8,198 nucleotides of DNA from JAJNNC01 sp038232695 (GCA_038232695.1 JBBSNI010000267.1:1-8198), one strand, 5' to 3'; counted from the first letter of the stretch, positions 1 through 7,169 are shown. Numbers and translations are program-made. Notes: generated by a model not told the origin, from the sequence alone.

Positions 1-1
1 C

Positions 2-808
2 ACCTTTTGGGATGAAGCCACTCTATATATCGACCTGCAGTCCGTTCAGCTGACAGACCAGCCCTTCTGGCTGTACCTGGCCCTGTCGGCGCCGCATACG
101 CCCTGGCTTCCTGACCAGGCATCGCAAGGCGCTTCCGAAGCGGACCGTTACGGCGATTTTGTGGTGATGGTAGACCAGATGATGGGCAAGTTGCTGGCTA
201 CGCTGAAAAAGAACAGGCTGGAAGACAATACCCTACTTATCTTCACCTCCGACAATGGCGCACACTGGACGCCGGACGACATTGCCGCTACCCGCCACCA
301 GGCTAACTATATTTTCAGAGGTCAGAAAGCTGATATTTACGAAGGCGGTCACCGCATCCCTTATATAGCGCGCTGGCCCGGCGTGATACCTGGCAGCACA
401 TTTTCCAACCAAACCCTGTGCACCACTGATCTGCTGGCCACCCTAACTGGAATCCTTAACCAGCCGCTTCCCAAAAATGCAGGTGAAGATAGCTACAATA
501 TGTGGGAAGCCTTCAAAGGAAACGCACCCCAATCGCCCATCCGGGAGGCTACCGTGCACCACTCAGCGATGGGCTTCTTTGCCATCCGCCAGGGCCGATG
601 GAAGCTGACCACCCGTCTAGGCTCCGGCGGCTTTTCCGACCCAAAAACCATAGAACCCCAGGCAGGAGAAGCACCCGGCACTTTGTATGACCTGGAAAAC
701 GATCCCGAAGAAACTCAAAACCTGTATTTGGAACGACCTGAAATCGTAGAGAAACTATCTGCCCTGCTGGAACAATACCAAAAGAAAGGATATAGCCGTC
801 CTTTATAA
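2..808 (+). CDS. Sulfatase (arylsulfatase A-like), C-terminal part, 5' truncated by window edge
   Basis: The frame is open from base 2 to a TAA at 806-808, giving 268 residues without the N-terminus; the internal ATG at 161 is not the start. The family hydrolyses sulfate esters, often on polysaccharides, using a formylglycine made from Cys or Ser in a CxPSR-type motif; that motif would lie upstream and is not visible. What is visible fits the sulfatase fold: SAPHTPW (fragment residues 28-34), the metal-binding SDNG segment in TSDNGAHW (82-89), FRGQKADIYEGG with the expected active-site Lys (105-116), and RWPG (124-127). A C-terminal AIRQGRWKL (194-202) and LYDLENDPEETQNLY (228-242) follow, typical of arylsulfatase A-like enzymes. 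Such proteins are usually exported, but the signal peptide is outside the window. The substrate cannot be told. The gene converges on the E1 gene with a 92-bp gap. Family assignment is firm; specificity is unknown. Confidence 0.93.
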   Translation, partial: TFWDEATLYIDLQSVQLTDQPFWLYLALSAPHTPWLPDQASQGASEADRYGDFVVMVDQMMGKLLATLKKNRLEDNTLLIFTSDNGAHWTPDDIAATRHQANYIFRGQKADIYEGGHRIPYIARWPGVIPGSTFSNQTLCTTDLLATLTGILNQPLPKNAGEDSYNMWEAFKGNAPQSPIREATVHHSAMGFFAIRQGRWKLTTRLGSGGFSDPKTIEPQAGEAPGTLYDLENDPEETQNLYLERPEIVEKLSALLEQYQKKGYSRPL

Positions 809-849
809 AATCAAAAATTGCGAAATGCCGCCCAACTGTAATTAGAAAT

Positions 850-898
850 TTGAGTGTTGAATGTTTAAACACTCAATATTCAACACTCAATGCTCAAG
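850..898. repeat. Inverted array of 7-bp RYTCAAY units with a perfect 13-bp stem; possible bidirectional terminator
   Basis: On the + strand, 871-898 reads as four head-to-tail heptamers fitting RYTCAAY or one base off (ACTCAAT, ATTCAAC, ACTCAAT, GCTCAAG). The left side, 850-862 (TTGAGTGTTGAAT), is the same unit in reverse. It pairs perfectly over 13 bp with 878-890, leaving a 15-nt loop; an alternative 8-bp stem pairs 851-858 with 868-875. The element fills most of the gap between two convergent genes (sulfatase ends at 808, E1 ends at 901), so a terminator role for both is plausible. There is no clean U-tract, so this is inferred. Similar units recur at 8066-8093. Confidence 0.75.
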
Positions 899-900
899 GG

Positions 901-3342
901 TTATGCATACAGGTCTTTGAACCGGGCAGGATCAAACTCTGCCATCATAGCATAGACTTTATCAAACACATCCTCCGGGTTAGGCTTACAGAAATAATCC
1001 CCATCGGAGCCGTAAGCGGGCCGGTTGGGAGCCGCTGTGATAGTAACGGGCTGTGCATCCAGGTAGCGATAGGCGTCTTGTGTTTCGAGTACCTGCTGCA
1101 TCATATATGCCGAGGCGCCGCCGGGCATATCTTCGTCGGCAAAGACTACCCTGCTGGTCTTTTGCACGGAGGCAGCGATCCGGTGGTCAACATCAAAAGG
1201 CAGCAGCGTTTGCACATCGATCACTTCGCAGGAAATGCCGTAGGCGTCCAACTGCTCGGCAGCTTCCAGCACTACTCGGCACATCGCGCCATAGGTGACG
1301 ATGGTCACGTCGCTGCCTTCCCGGAGCACTTCCGGCTTGCCCAGGGGAACGGTGAACTCCCCTACGTTGGCAGGAATGTATTCTTTCAGGCGATAAGCGT
1401 TCAGGCATTCTACGATCAGGGCGGGGTCGTCGGAGCGGAGCATGGTATTGTAAAAACCGGCCGCCTGCATCATGTTGCGGGGCACGAGCAGATAGATGCC
1501 GCGCAGGCTATTGAGCAGCGTGCCCATCGGAGAACCTGAGTGCCAGATACCTTCCAGCCGGTGCCCCCGGGTGCGGACAATCAGGGGCGCTGCCTGCCTG
1601 CCAAAGGTGCGGTACCGCAAAGAAGCCAGGTCGTCGGTGAGGGTAGCCAGTGCATAGTAGACATAATCCAGGTACTGGATTTCAGCGATAGGGCGCAGCC
1701 CGCGCATCGCAGCACCGATGCCCTGCCCTATGATGGTCGTTTCGCGGATGCCCGTATCGGTGACCCGCAGTTCGCCATATTTGGCCTGTAGGCCGGCAAA
1801 GCCCTGGTTGACATCTCCGATCTTACCTACGTCTTCTCCAATGGCAAAAACCTCCGGACGGGTTGCCAGCGCATGATCAAAACAGGCTTGCAACACTTCA
1901 CGTCCGTCTACCAGCCGGGCATCTTCTTCAAAAACAGGCGCTACCTCTTCTACTTTGAGTGCCGAGCGCTGGCTTTCGCTGTACAGATGGGCGCGATAAC
2001 GCTCCTGGTTGGCTTGCAGATCCTGGATCAACCATTGCAGCAAAGCTTTTTTGGGCTCGCTGGTTTCGCCTATCATCATACGCAGCGCTTTTTTGGCAGC
2101 CTTGATGCCATCCAGGCGGGTAGGGTTAAAACTTTTTTTCAAGGTCTCAGCTACTGCCTGTACCTCACCGGGCCGGGGAGCCGCTTTAGCCATGCGCGTA
2201 AGCAACTGCTGTAAGTTTTTTAACTCCTGGTCAATTTCGTTGCGGTAGGCTTTCCAGGCTAAGTTTTTGGCTTGTTTGACACTTTCGGCGGCTTCCTGCT
2301 CGATAGCGTCTAATTGGCTTTCAGAGGCAAAGCCATTGAGCAATATCCATTCGCGCATCTTTTTGTTGCAGTCGTGTTCCCGCTCCCAGGCCAGCCGCTG
2401 CCGCGATTTGTAGCGCTCGTGAGAGCCTGAAGTGGAGTGTCCCTGTGGTTGGGTCAGCTCTTCTACATGCACCAGCACGGGTACATGCTCATTGCGCGTG
2501 AGGCAGGCAGCCTCCTCGAAGACTTCGCAGAGCTTTTCATAGTCCCAGCCTTTGACCGTAAAAATTTCTAGACCGTTGCCCGCCGCGCCCGGTTCGTCTT
2601 CCCGCTGAAAACCGGCCAGGGCTTTAGAGATGCTCAGCTTGGTGGTGTGGTATTTTTTAGGCACGGAGATACCGTAGTCATCGTCCCAGATGGCAAAGAG
2701 GATAGGCACCTGCAAGACGCCGGCGGCATTGACAGCTTCCAGGAACATACCTTCTGAGGTAGCCGCATCGCCGATGGTGGTAAAGGCTACTTCGTTGCCA
2801 TTGTCGGAAAAGTCGGTGAAATCTGACAGGTCCGGGTTGTTGCGGTACAGTTTGGAAGCATACGCAAAGCCTAAAGCGCGCGGAATCTGCCCGGCGGTTG
2901 GCGACAGGTCGGCTGCCGTGTTGTAGGCCTGCTTCTGCGCCAGGAATTCTCCGGTATGTGGGTCTACAGAAGCCGAGCCAAAGTGAGAATTCATAGAGCG
3001 TCCTGCCGAAGAGGGCTCCGCCTGGTGGTCGGCATGGGCGTAAAGCTGTGCAAAAAACTGTTGCAGCGTTACCTCCCCCAGGGCAAAGATAAAGGTCTGA
3101 TCGCGGTAGTAACCTGATCTGAAGTCACCTTTTTTGAAAGCCTTTGCCATAGCGATCTGGGTAACCTCTTTGCCGTCGCCAAAGACGCCAAACTTGGCTT
3201 TTCCCATAAACACTTCCTTGCGGCCTATCAGGCTGGCATGACGGCTTTCCCAGGCTAATCTGTAATCATTTAAGATCTCTTCCACAGATAACCTATGCAC
3301 GGCGATGTCTTTTTCTTCCTGCAAAGTCTTTACTGATTCCAA
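901..3342 (-). CDS. Fused E1 alpha/beta component of a 2-oxo acid dehydrogenase complex (TPP-dependent)
   Basis: This 813-residue enzyme would carry out the thiamine-diphosphate-dependent decarboxylation of a 2-oxo acid and pass the acyl group to lipoylated E2. Residues ~20-460 are the E1-alpha part: KAKFGVFGDGKEV (48-60), FRSGYYRDQT (74-83), the TPP/Mg segment GDA (191-193) to WDDDYGIS (219-226), and the loop GHSTSGSHERY (301-311). Residues ~475-813 are the E1-beta part: VDGREVL, AIGEDVG (500-506), DTGIRETTIIGQGIGAAMRG (529-548), with E534 as probable TPP-activating Glu, and HSGSPMG (601-607). One-piece E1s of about this length are familiar in Bacteroidota; branched-chain 2-oxo acid or pyruvate-type substrates are both possible. 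An in-frame stop lies 15 bases upstream of 3342 (TAA at 3355-3357) and the first Met is residue 46, inside conserved sequence, so the start must be non-ATG: TTG at 3342 or GTG at 3300 or 3285. No E2 or E3 gene is nearby. Confidence 0.93.
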   Translation of the reverse strand: MESVKTLQEEKDIAVHRLSVEEILNDYRLAWESRHASLIGRKEVFMGKAKFGVFGDGKEVTQIAMAKAFKKGDFRSGYYRDQTFIFALGEVTLQQFFAQLYAHADHQAEPSSAGRSMNSHFGSASVDPHTGEFLAQKQAYNTAADLSPTAGQIPRALGFAYASKLYRNNPDLSDFTDFSDNGNEVAFTTIGDAATSEGMFLEAVNAAGVLQVPILFAIWDDDYGISVPKKYHTTKLSISKALAGFQREDEPGAAGNGLEIFTVKGWDYEKLCEVFEEAACLTRNEHVPVLVHVEELTQPQGHSTSGSHERYKSRQRLAWEREHDCNKKMREWILLNGFASESQLDAIEQEAAESVKQAKNLAWKAYRNEIDQELKNLQQLLTRMAKAAPRPGEVQAVAETLKKSFNPTRLDGIKAAKKALRMMIGETSEPKKALLQWLIQDLQANQERYRAHLYSESQRSALKVEEVAPVFEEDARLVDGREVLQACFDHALATRPEVFAIGEDVGKIGDVNQGFAGLQAKYGELRVTDTGIRETTIIGQGIGAAMRGLRPIAEIQYLDYVYYALATLTDDLASLRYRTFGRQAAPLIVRTRGHRLEGIWHSGSPMGTLLNSLRGIYLLVPRNMMQAAGFYNTMLRSDDPALIVECLNAYRLKEYIPANVGEFTVPLGKPEVLREGSDVTIVTYGAMCRVVLEAAEQLDAYGISCEVIDVQTLLPFDVDHRIAASVQKTSRVVFADEDMPGGASAYMMQQVLETQDAYRYLDAQPVTITAAPNRPAYGSDGDYFCKPNPEDVFDKVYAMMAEFDPARFKDLYA

Positions 3343-3388
3343 GCGTTGATCAATTTATGGTAAAGGGGTTCAATATTGCTTTTAATGA

Positions 3389-3402
3389 GACAACGTATTG
3401 TC
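3389..3402. promoter_or_regulatory. Short inverted repeat at the predicted E1 transcription start (possible operator)
   Basis: GACAA and TTGTC form 5-bp arms around CGTA. The site sits just downstream of, and touches, the predicted -7 element of the E1 promoter, about where transcription should begin. Short inverted repeats arise by chance, so a regulator-binding role is only a suggestion. Confidence 0.25.
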
Positions 3403-3433
3403 AAAAATAGTCAAAAAACTTACACGATGCAAA
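3402..3433 (-). promoter_or_regulatory. Bacteroidota-type promoter for the fused E1 gene
   Basis: On the - strand the sequence reads TTTG (3433-3430), 20 bases, then TATTTTTG (3409-3402). This is an exact match to the Bacteroidota primary sigma pattern TTTG-N19/20-TAnnTTTG. It would place the transcription start near 3395 and leave a leader of about 50 nt before the TTG at 3342. Spacing, orientation and location all fit; it is predicted from pattern only. Confidence 0.65.
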
Positions 3434-3465
3434 GGGGGCAGCTTGTTTACACTTTGTCAAAAAAT

Positions 3466-3484
3466 AAGGCTTTGCGCCTTTTTT
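3466..3484. terminator. Small hairpin with T-run in the divergent intergenic region
   Basis: AAGGC (3466-3470), a 5-nt loop and GCCTT (3476-3480) run into six T's (3479-3484) on the + strand; on the - strand GCCTT is followed by A and six T's. It resembles a weak bidirectional intrinsic terminator lying between the two divergent promoters, where it could block stray transcription. The 5-bp stem is short, and no upstream gene obviously needs it. Confidence 0.3.
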
Positions 3485-3567
3485 AGCTTATTGAGCTGCA
3501 CATTCTTGTCAAATACAGTTTACGAGTACACATATTTTTTTACAAAAAACGGATATTTTGTTTTGCT

Positions 3568-3598
3568 TTTGTATTTCGACGAAGAATACCTAATTTAG
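3568..3598 (+). promoter_or_regulatory. Bacteroidota-type promoter for the small gene at 3610 (and possibly secDF)
   Basis: TTTG at 3568-3571, a 19-base spacer, then TAATTTAG at 3591-3598, which is one mismatch from TAnnTTTG. The transcription start would fall at about 3603-3605, only some 5-7 bases before the ATG at 3610, so the mRNA would be nearly leaderless. I see no other good promoter before secDF, so this one may drive both genes. Confidence 0.55.
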
Positions 3599-3609
3599 CA
3601 CCTCTTTTT

Positions 3610-3993
3610 ATGAGCAGGCAAAAAACGATAGGGCTTTCTTCGCGCAGCAGAAATTTGCTGGTTGTATTAACGGCAACCTTGCTGCTTTGGGTTTCATCTG
3701 CCCGTACCCTTCAGGTTATTTCTTCCCTGCGATCAGCTACTGTGTCCACAGGGGCTGTGTCCACAGGGGCTTCTTCCGATCAGGAAAACGACAAGGACAC
3801 CCCAAAAGTTTCTGCTGTATATGAGGCGGTCATTCCTATTTATAAATTTCAGATTGCCTTCTGCTGTTATTTTATTCGTACTTTCTCCTACGTAGAGAAG
3901 GTCGTCACCAATCACGATTTCGCCTTTCCTTTGCCACAGAGCCATTCCTTCCAAAGACTGCTCCGGCGAAGTATCTCTCCCAATGCTCCTTAG
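3610..3993 (+). CDS. Small hypothetical protein with N-terminal hydrophobic segment, 127 aa
   Basis: I cannot give this protein a function. The N-terminus is basic (MSRQKTIGLSSRSRN), followed by a hydrophobic stretch at residues ~15-31 (LLVVLTATLLLWVSSA), which fits a signal peptide or membrane anchor. Next come a Ser/Thr/Gly-rich linker containing a duplicated VSTGA (about 45-54), an acidic DQENDKD patch and a C-terminal half of ~60 residues with an aromatic/Cys-rich core. The last residues, ISPNAP, resemble an ending I recall from other short Bacteroidota proteins, but I cannot verify that. Support for it being a real gene is the well-placed promoter pattern and the ATG just behind it. An antisense frame (3733-4020) is less likely because its start lies in the repeat array. 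secDF begins 119 bp downstream, so co-transcription is possible. Confidence 0.55.
   Translation: MSRQKTIGLSSRSRNLLVVLTATLLLWVSSARTLQVISSLRSATVSTGAVSTGASSDQENDKDTPKVSAVYEAVIPIYKFQIAFCCYFIRTFSYVEKVVTNHDFAFPLPQSHSFQRLLRRSISPNAP
3740..3769. repeat. 15-bp tandem duplication inside the small gene
   Basis: CTGTGTCCACAGGGG occurs twice, exactly, at 3740-3754 and 3755-3769. It keeps the reading frame and duplicates the pentapeptide VSTGA in the linker after the hydrophobic segment. Each unit also holds a CTGTG-TC-CACAG inverted repeat, which may have favoured slippage. Confidence 0.9.
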
Positions 3994-4076
3994 AAGGTGT
4001 TGATGTGTTAAGGTGTTCATGTGTTCATGTACATTATTACTTTAACACCTTAACACTTTCGCACCTTAACACTTTT
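3994..4076. repeat. Inverted array of 8-bp units (AACACYTT-like) upstream of secDF
   Basis: The left half, 3994-4025, is four octamers read in reverse: AAGGTGTT, GATGTGTT, AAGGTGTT and CATGTGTT. The right half, 4044-4075, is four octamers read forward: AACACCTT, AACACTTT, CGCACCTT and AACACTTT. The halves face each other across about 18 bases. The strongest pairing is a perfect 13-bp stem, GTGTTAAGGTGTT (4005-4017) with 4044-4056. The array fills the gap between the small gene and secDF, and extending the secDF frame upstream would simply translate it. If transcribed, it could form a large leader hairpin 37 bases before the secDF ATG. Confidence 0.75.
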
Positions 4077-4112
4077 ATTCTAAAAAAATCATCATCCATA
4101 ATCCCTATTATT

Positions 4113-7100
4113 ATGCGTAACCGAAGTGGCGTTATTATCCTGACAGTGATTGTTTCGCTGTTGTGTATTTATTATCTTTCTTTCACCTTTGTTGCCAACA
4201 GCGTACAGAACGATGCCGAAGCCTATGCGACCAGCGCCGACGGCACCATTGATTTCTCCGAAAAGCAACAGTACCTGGACTCAGTGTGGAAAGAGCCTGT
4301 CTATAACCTCTTAGGCGCTAAATATACCTATGAGGAAGTGAAAAATACCGAGCTGAACCTGGGGCTTGACCTGCGGGGCGGTATGCACGTGGTACTGGAA
4401 GTGTCTCCTGTAGAAATTATCAAAAGCCTTTCGGGCAACAGCAAAGACGCTGATTTTCAGAAAGCCCTGCAACAGGCACAGCAAAACAGGGACAACAGCC
4501 AGGACAGGTTCACCCAACTGTTTTACGATGCTTTTAAAAAGCTGGCGCCTAATAAAGAGCTGAGCAGCATCTTTGCCAGTGCCGCCAACCGGGGGCGCAT
4601 CAGCTATAGCTCTTCCGACAAGGAAATTCTCGATGTGATTGACGAAGAGGTAGAAAATGCCATAGACCGTTCTTTTAACATCCTGCGCACCCGCATCGAC
4701 CGTTTTGGCACCTCGCAGCCCAACATCCAGCGTCTGCAAGGTACTGGGCGCATACAGGTAGAGTTGCCGGGCGTAGACAATCCCGAACGGGTCAGAAAGC
4801 TCCTTCAGGGCGTAGCCAAGCTGGAGTTTCTGGAAGTGTATGAGCCTAACGACTATGTAAATTCTCTGGAAGAGATCAACCGCCTGCTGGCCGCAGAGCA
4901 GCAGACCATGCCCAAACTGGATACAGACCCCAACGCCCCGGCATCCAGCCCTGACAACGATCTGTCTTCTCTCACTGAAGAACCGGCTGCCAAACAAAGC
5001 ACGGATACCACAGACACCGCTGCCGATTTAGAATCACAGCTTGCCCAGGAAGCCGACTCTACCGGGCTGGATTCCCTGGCTAACGCGCAAGTCTCTCCGC
5101 TGTTCAGCCTGCTGAAAGCGCCCCTGAGCTATGGACTGGTCTATAGTGTAGACGATACGGCCAGGATCAACCGCATGATCAACCGCAAAGATGTGCGGGC
5201 GCTGCTGCCTTCCGACCTGGACTTTGTCTGGGAAGTGAAGCCAAGAGCCCAGGGCAGGGAGCAGTTGCTGGAGTTGTACGCCATCAAACGGGAACGTAAC
5301 GCCAAGGCTCCGCTGACCGGCGAGGTCATTACCGACGCCCGCCAGGATTACGACGAAGCTTCCCGCCCGGCCGTGAGTATGAACATGAACGCAGAAGGCG
5401 CCAGGAAATGGAAAAGGCTAACGGCCAACAGCATCGGCAAGCGGGTTGCCATTGTGCTGGACAACCGGGTGTTCTCCGCGCCGGTTGTGCAGGGCGAGAT
5501 TCCTAACGGACGATCTTCTATCTCAGGAAATTTTACGATTGAAGAAGCTAAAGATTTGGCCAATATTCTGGAAGCAGGTGCTTTGCCTGCGCCTACCCGC
5601 ATTGTAGAAGAAGCTATTGTAGGACCTACCCTGGGCAAAGAAGCGCAGCAGCAAGGCATTATCTCTATACTGGCGGGTCTTGCCCTGGTGGTTATTTTTA
5701 TGGTGCTGTACTATGCTAAAGGGGGTATTGTAGCCGACCTGGCGCTGGTATTCAATATTTTCTTTATCCTGGGAATTTTAGCACAGCTTAATGCCGCCCT
5801 GACCTTGCCGGGTATTGCAGGTATCGTGCTCACCATCGGTATGTCAGTAGACGCCAACGTGCTGATCTTTGAGCGCATCCGGGAAGAGCTCAGGAACGGA
5901 GCAAAACTGAAAGCGGCCATCAGCGCCGGTTATAGCAAAGCCTACAGTTCTATCATTGACTCCAACGTCACCACGTTTTTAATTGGGGTAATCCTGTATG
6001 TATTAGGACAAGGTCCTGTAAAGGGTTTCGCCGTGACGCTGATGATCGGTATCGTATGCTCTTTCTTCACGGCCGTGTTTGTCACCCGTGTGATCATGGA
6101 GCGGATGACCCGGAAGGGCGACGAGAGCAAGATGTCTTTCTCTATGGCTTTCAGCCGCAACGTGCTGACAAACATGAATGTAGACTTTATGTCTAAACGC
6201 CGCATTGCCTATATTTTCTCCGCGACGGTCATCGTGATCGGTTTGGTAGCTATGTCGTTTAAGGGTTTAAACCTGGGTGTAGACTTCAAAGGCGGACGCT
6301 CGTATGTGGTTACCTTAGCCGAATCGGTGGTGCCTTCCGATCTGCAGACTTCGTTTAATGACGACATCAAAGACGCCAGCGTAGAGGTAAAAACCTATGG
6401 TGCCAACAATGTACTCAAAGTCACGACCAGCTATCTGACAGATGACGAATCTACCGAGGCTGACGACCAGGTAAGACAGACCTTGATTAGTGGTATTGAG
6501 GAATTTACCAACATGCAGTTTGTAGAAAATGAAAGCACGGTCAGGGACAATACGTTCACCATCTCAAGTTCTACCAAAGTAGGCGCCACCATTGCCGACG
6601 ACATCAAAGAGGCTGCTCAGGAGTCTATCGTTATCGCCCTAGTGGTGATCTTTCTGTATATCCTGGTGCGTTTCAGAAGATGGCAATACGGCTTGGGCGC
6701 TATCATTGCCTTGTTTCACGACGTACTCTTTGTATTGGCGATATATGCGCTGGCACGGGTGGTAGGCTATAGCCTGGAGATAGACCAGGTATTTATTGCC
6801 GCTATGCTCACCATCGTAGGTTATTCCATCAACGATACGGTGATCGTCTTTGACCGCATCCGGGAAACCCTCGGGCTGAGAACCAGCACAGACATGAAAA
6901 CGGCCATCAACATATCTATCAACGAAGTGATGTCCAGAACGCTAATCACCTCACTGACTACTTTGGTCGTGATCATCGTTCTGTTCCTCTTTGGCGGTGA
7001 GGTATTGAGAGGATTCTCCTTTGCTATGCTGGTCGGCATTATCATAGGTACTTACTCTTCTATTTTCATTGCTTCGCCAGTGGTGATTGATCTTTCCAAA

Positions 7101-7169
7101 AAGAAGCAAAGAGCGGCAGCAACGCCTGTTGCAGAGAAGAAAGTAGCAGACAAGAAGCAGAGAGTCTGA
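4113..7169 (+). CDS. secDF: SecDF, fused protein-export membrane protein, 1018 aa
   Basis: SecDF is the proton-driven accessory of the SecYEG translocon; it pulls emerging proteins to the outer side of the inner membrane. SecD and SecF are fused here with the expected twelve membrane segments. The SecD half has TM1 (~6-28), LGLDLRGG (83-90), the P1 domain with RTRIDRFGTSQP (192-203), and TM2-6 (~515-662). The SecF half has TM7 (~698-716), LGVDFKGG (721-728), and TM8-12 (~838-992). The charged residues needed for proton flow are present: D580 in SVDANVLIFERI, D908 in SINDTVIVFDRI and R942 in SRTLITSLTT. The 34-residue spacing from D908 to R942 matches the known Asp637-Arg671 pair of Thermus SecDF. 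An acidic, Ser/Thr/Ala-rich insert (~262-330) interrupts P1. The tail is Lys/Ala-rich. ATG at 4113 is chosen because the upstream open frame is only repeat sequence; no Shine-Dalgarno is seen. Confidence 0.97.
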   Translation: MRNRSGVIILTVIVSLLCIYYLSFTFVANSVQNDAEAYATSADGTIDFSEKQQYLDSVWKEPVYNLLGAKYTYEEVKNTELNLGLDLRGGMHVVLEVSPVEIIKSLSGNSKDADFQKALQQAQQNRDNSQDRFTQLFYDAFKKLAPNKELSSIFASAANRGRISYSSSDKEILDVIDEEVENAIDRSFNILRTRIDRFGTSQPNIQRLQGTGRIQVELPGVDNPERVRKLLQGVAKLEFLEVYEPNDYVNSLEEINRLLAAEQQTMPKLDTDPNAPASSPDNDLSSLTEEPAAKQSTDTTDTAADLESQLAQEADSTGLDSLANAQVSPLFSLLKAPLSYGLVYSVDDTARINRMINRKDVRALLPSDLDFVWEVKPRAQGREQLLELYAIKRERNAKAPLTGEVITDARQDYDEASRPAVSMNMNAEGARKWKRLTANSIGKRVAIVLDNRVFSAPVVQGEIPNGRSSISGNFTIEEAKDLANILEAGALPAPTRIVEEAIVGPTLGKEAQQQGIISILAGLALVVIFMVLYYAKGGIVADLALVFNIFFILGILAQLNAALTLPGIAGIVLTIGMSVDANVLIFERIREELRNGAKLKAAISAGYSKAYSSIIDSNVTTFLIGVILYVLGQGPVKGFAVTLMIGIVCSFFTAVFVTRVIMERMTRKGDESKMSFSMAFSRNVLTNMNVDFMSKRRIAYIFSATVIVIGLVAMSFKGLNLGVDFKGGRSYVVTLAESVVPSDLQTSFNDDIKDASVEVKTYGANNVLKVTTSYLTDDESTEADDQVRQTLISGIEEFTNMQFVENESTVRDNTFTISSSTKVGATIADDIKEAAQESIVIALVVIFLYILVRFRRWQYGLGAIIALFHDVLFVLAIYALARVVGYSLEIDQVFIAAMLTIVGYSINDTVIVFDRIRETLGLRTSTDMKTAINISINEVMSRTLITSLTTLVVIIVLFLFGGEVLRGFSFAMLVGIIIGTYSSIFIASPVVIDLSKKKQRAAATPVAEKKVADKKQRV

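Noticed and set aside
850..898. CRISPR-like array
   Set aside because: The units are 7 bp with no spacers, far too short and continuous for CRISPR; no cas genes are present.
850..1791. + strand frames of 229 and 83 codons
   Set aside because: They lie antisense to the clear E1 reading frame and show no family features; the first begins within the heptamer array.
3398..3598. + strand frame of 66 codons between the divergent promoters
   Set aside because: It starts at TTG, overlaps both predicted promoters and the hairpin at 3466-3484, and its composition is that of A/T-rich intergenic DNA translated by chance.
3740..3769. CTGTGTCCACAG pairs as DnaA boxes or a replication element
   Set aside because: They do not match TTATCCACA-type boxes well, lie inside a reading frame as a simple duplication, and no other origin features are present.
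3733..4020. - strand frame of 95 codons antisense to the small gene
   Set aside because: Its start and first residues (MNTLTHQH) come from the octamer array, it has no recognisable domain, and the overlapping + strand frame has a better-placed promoter.
4005..4112. N-terminal extension of SecDF by 36 residues
   Set aside because: It begins at GTG inside the octamer array and its translation is periodic repeat sequence; TM1 follows directly after the ATG at 4113.
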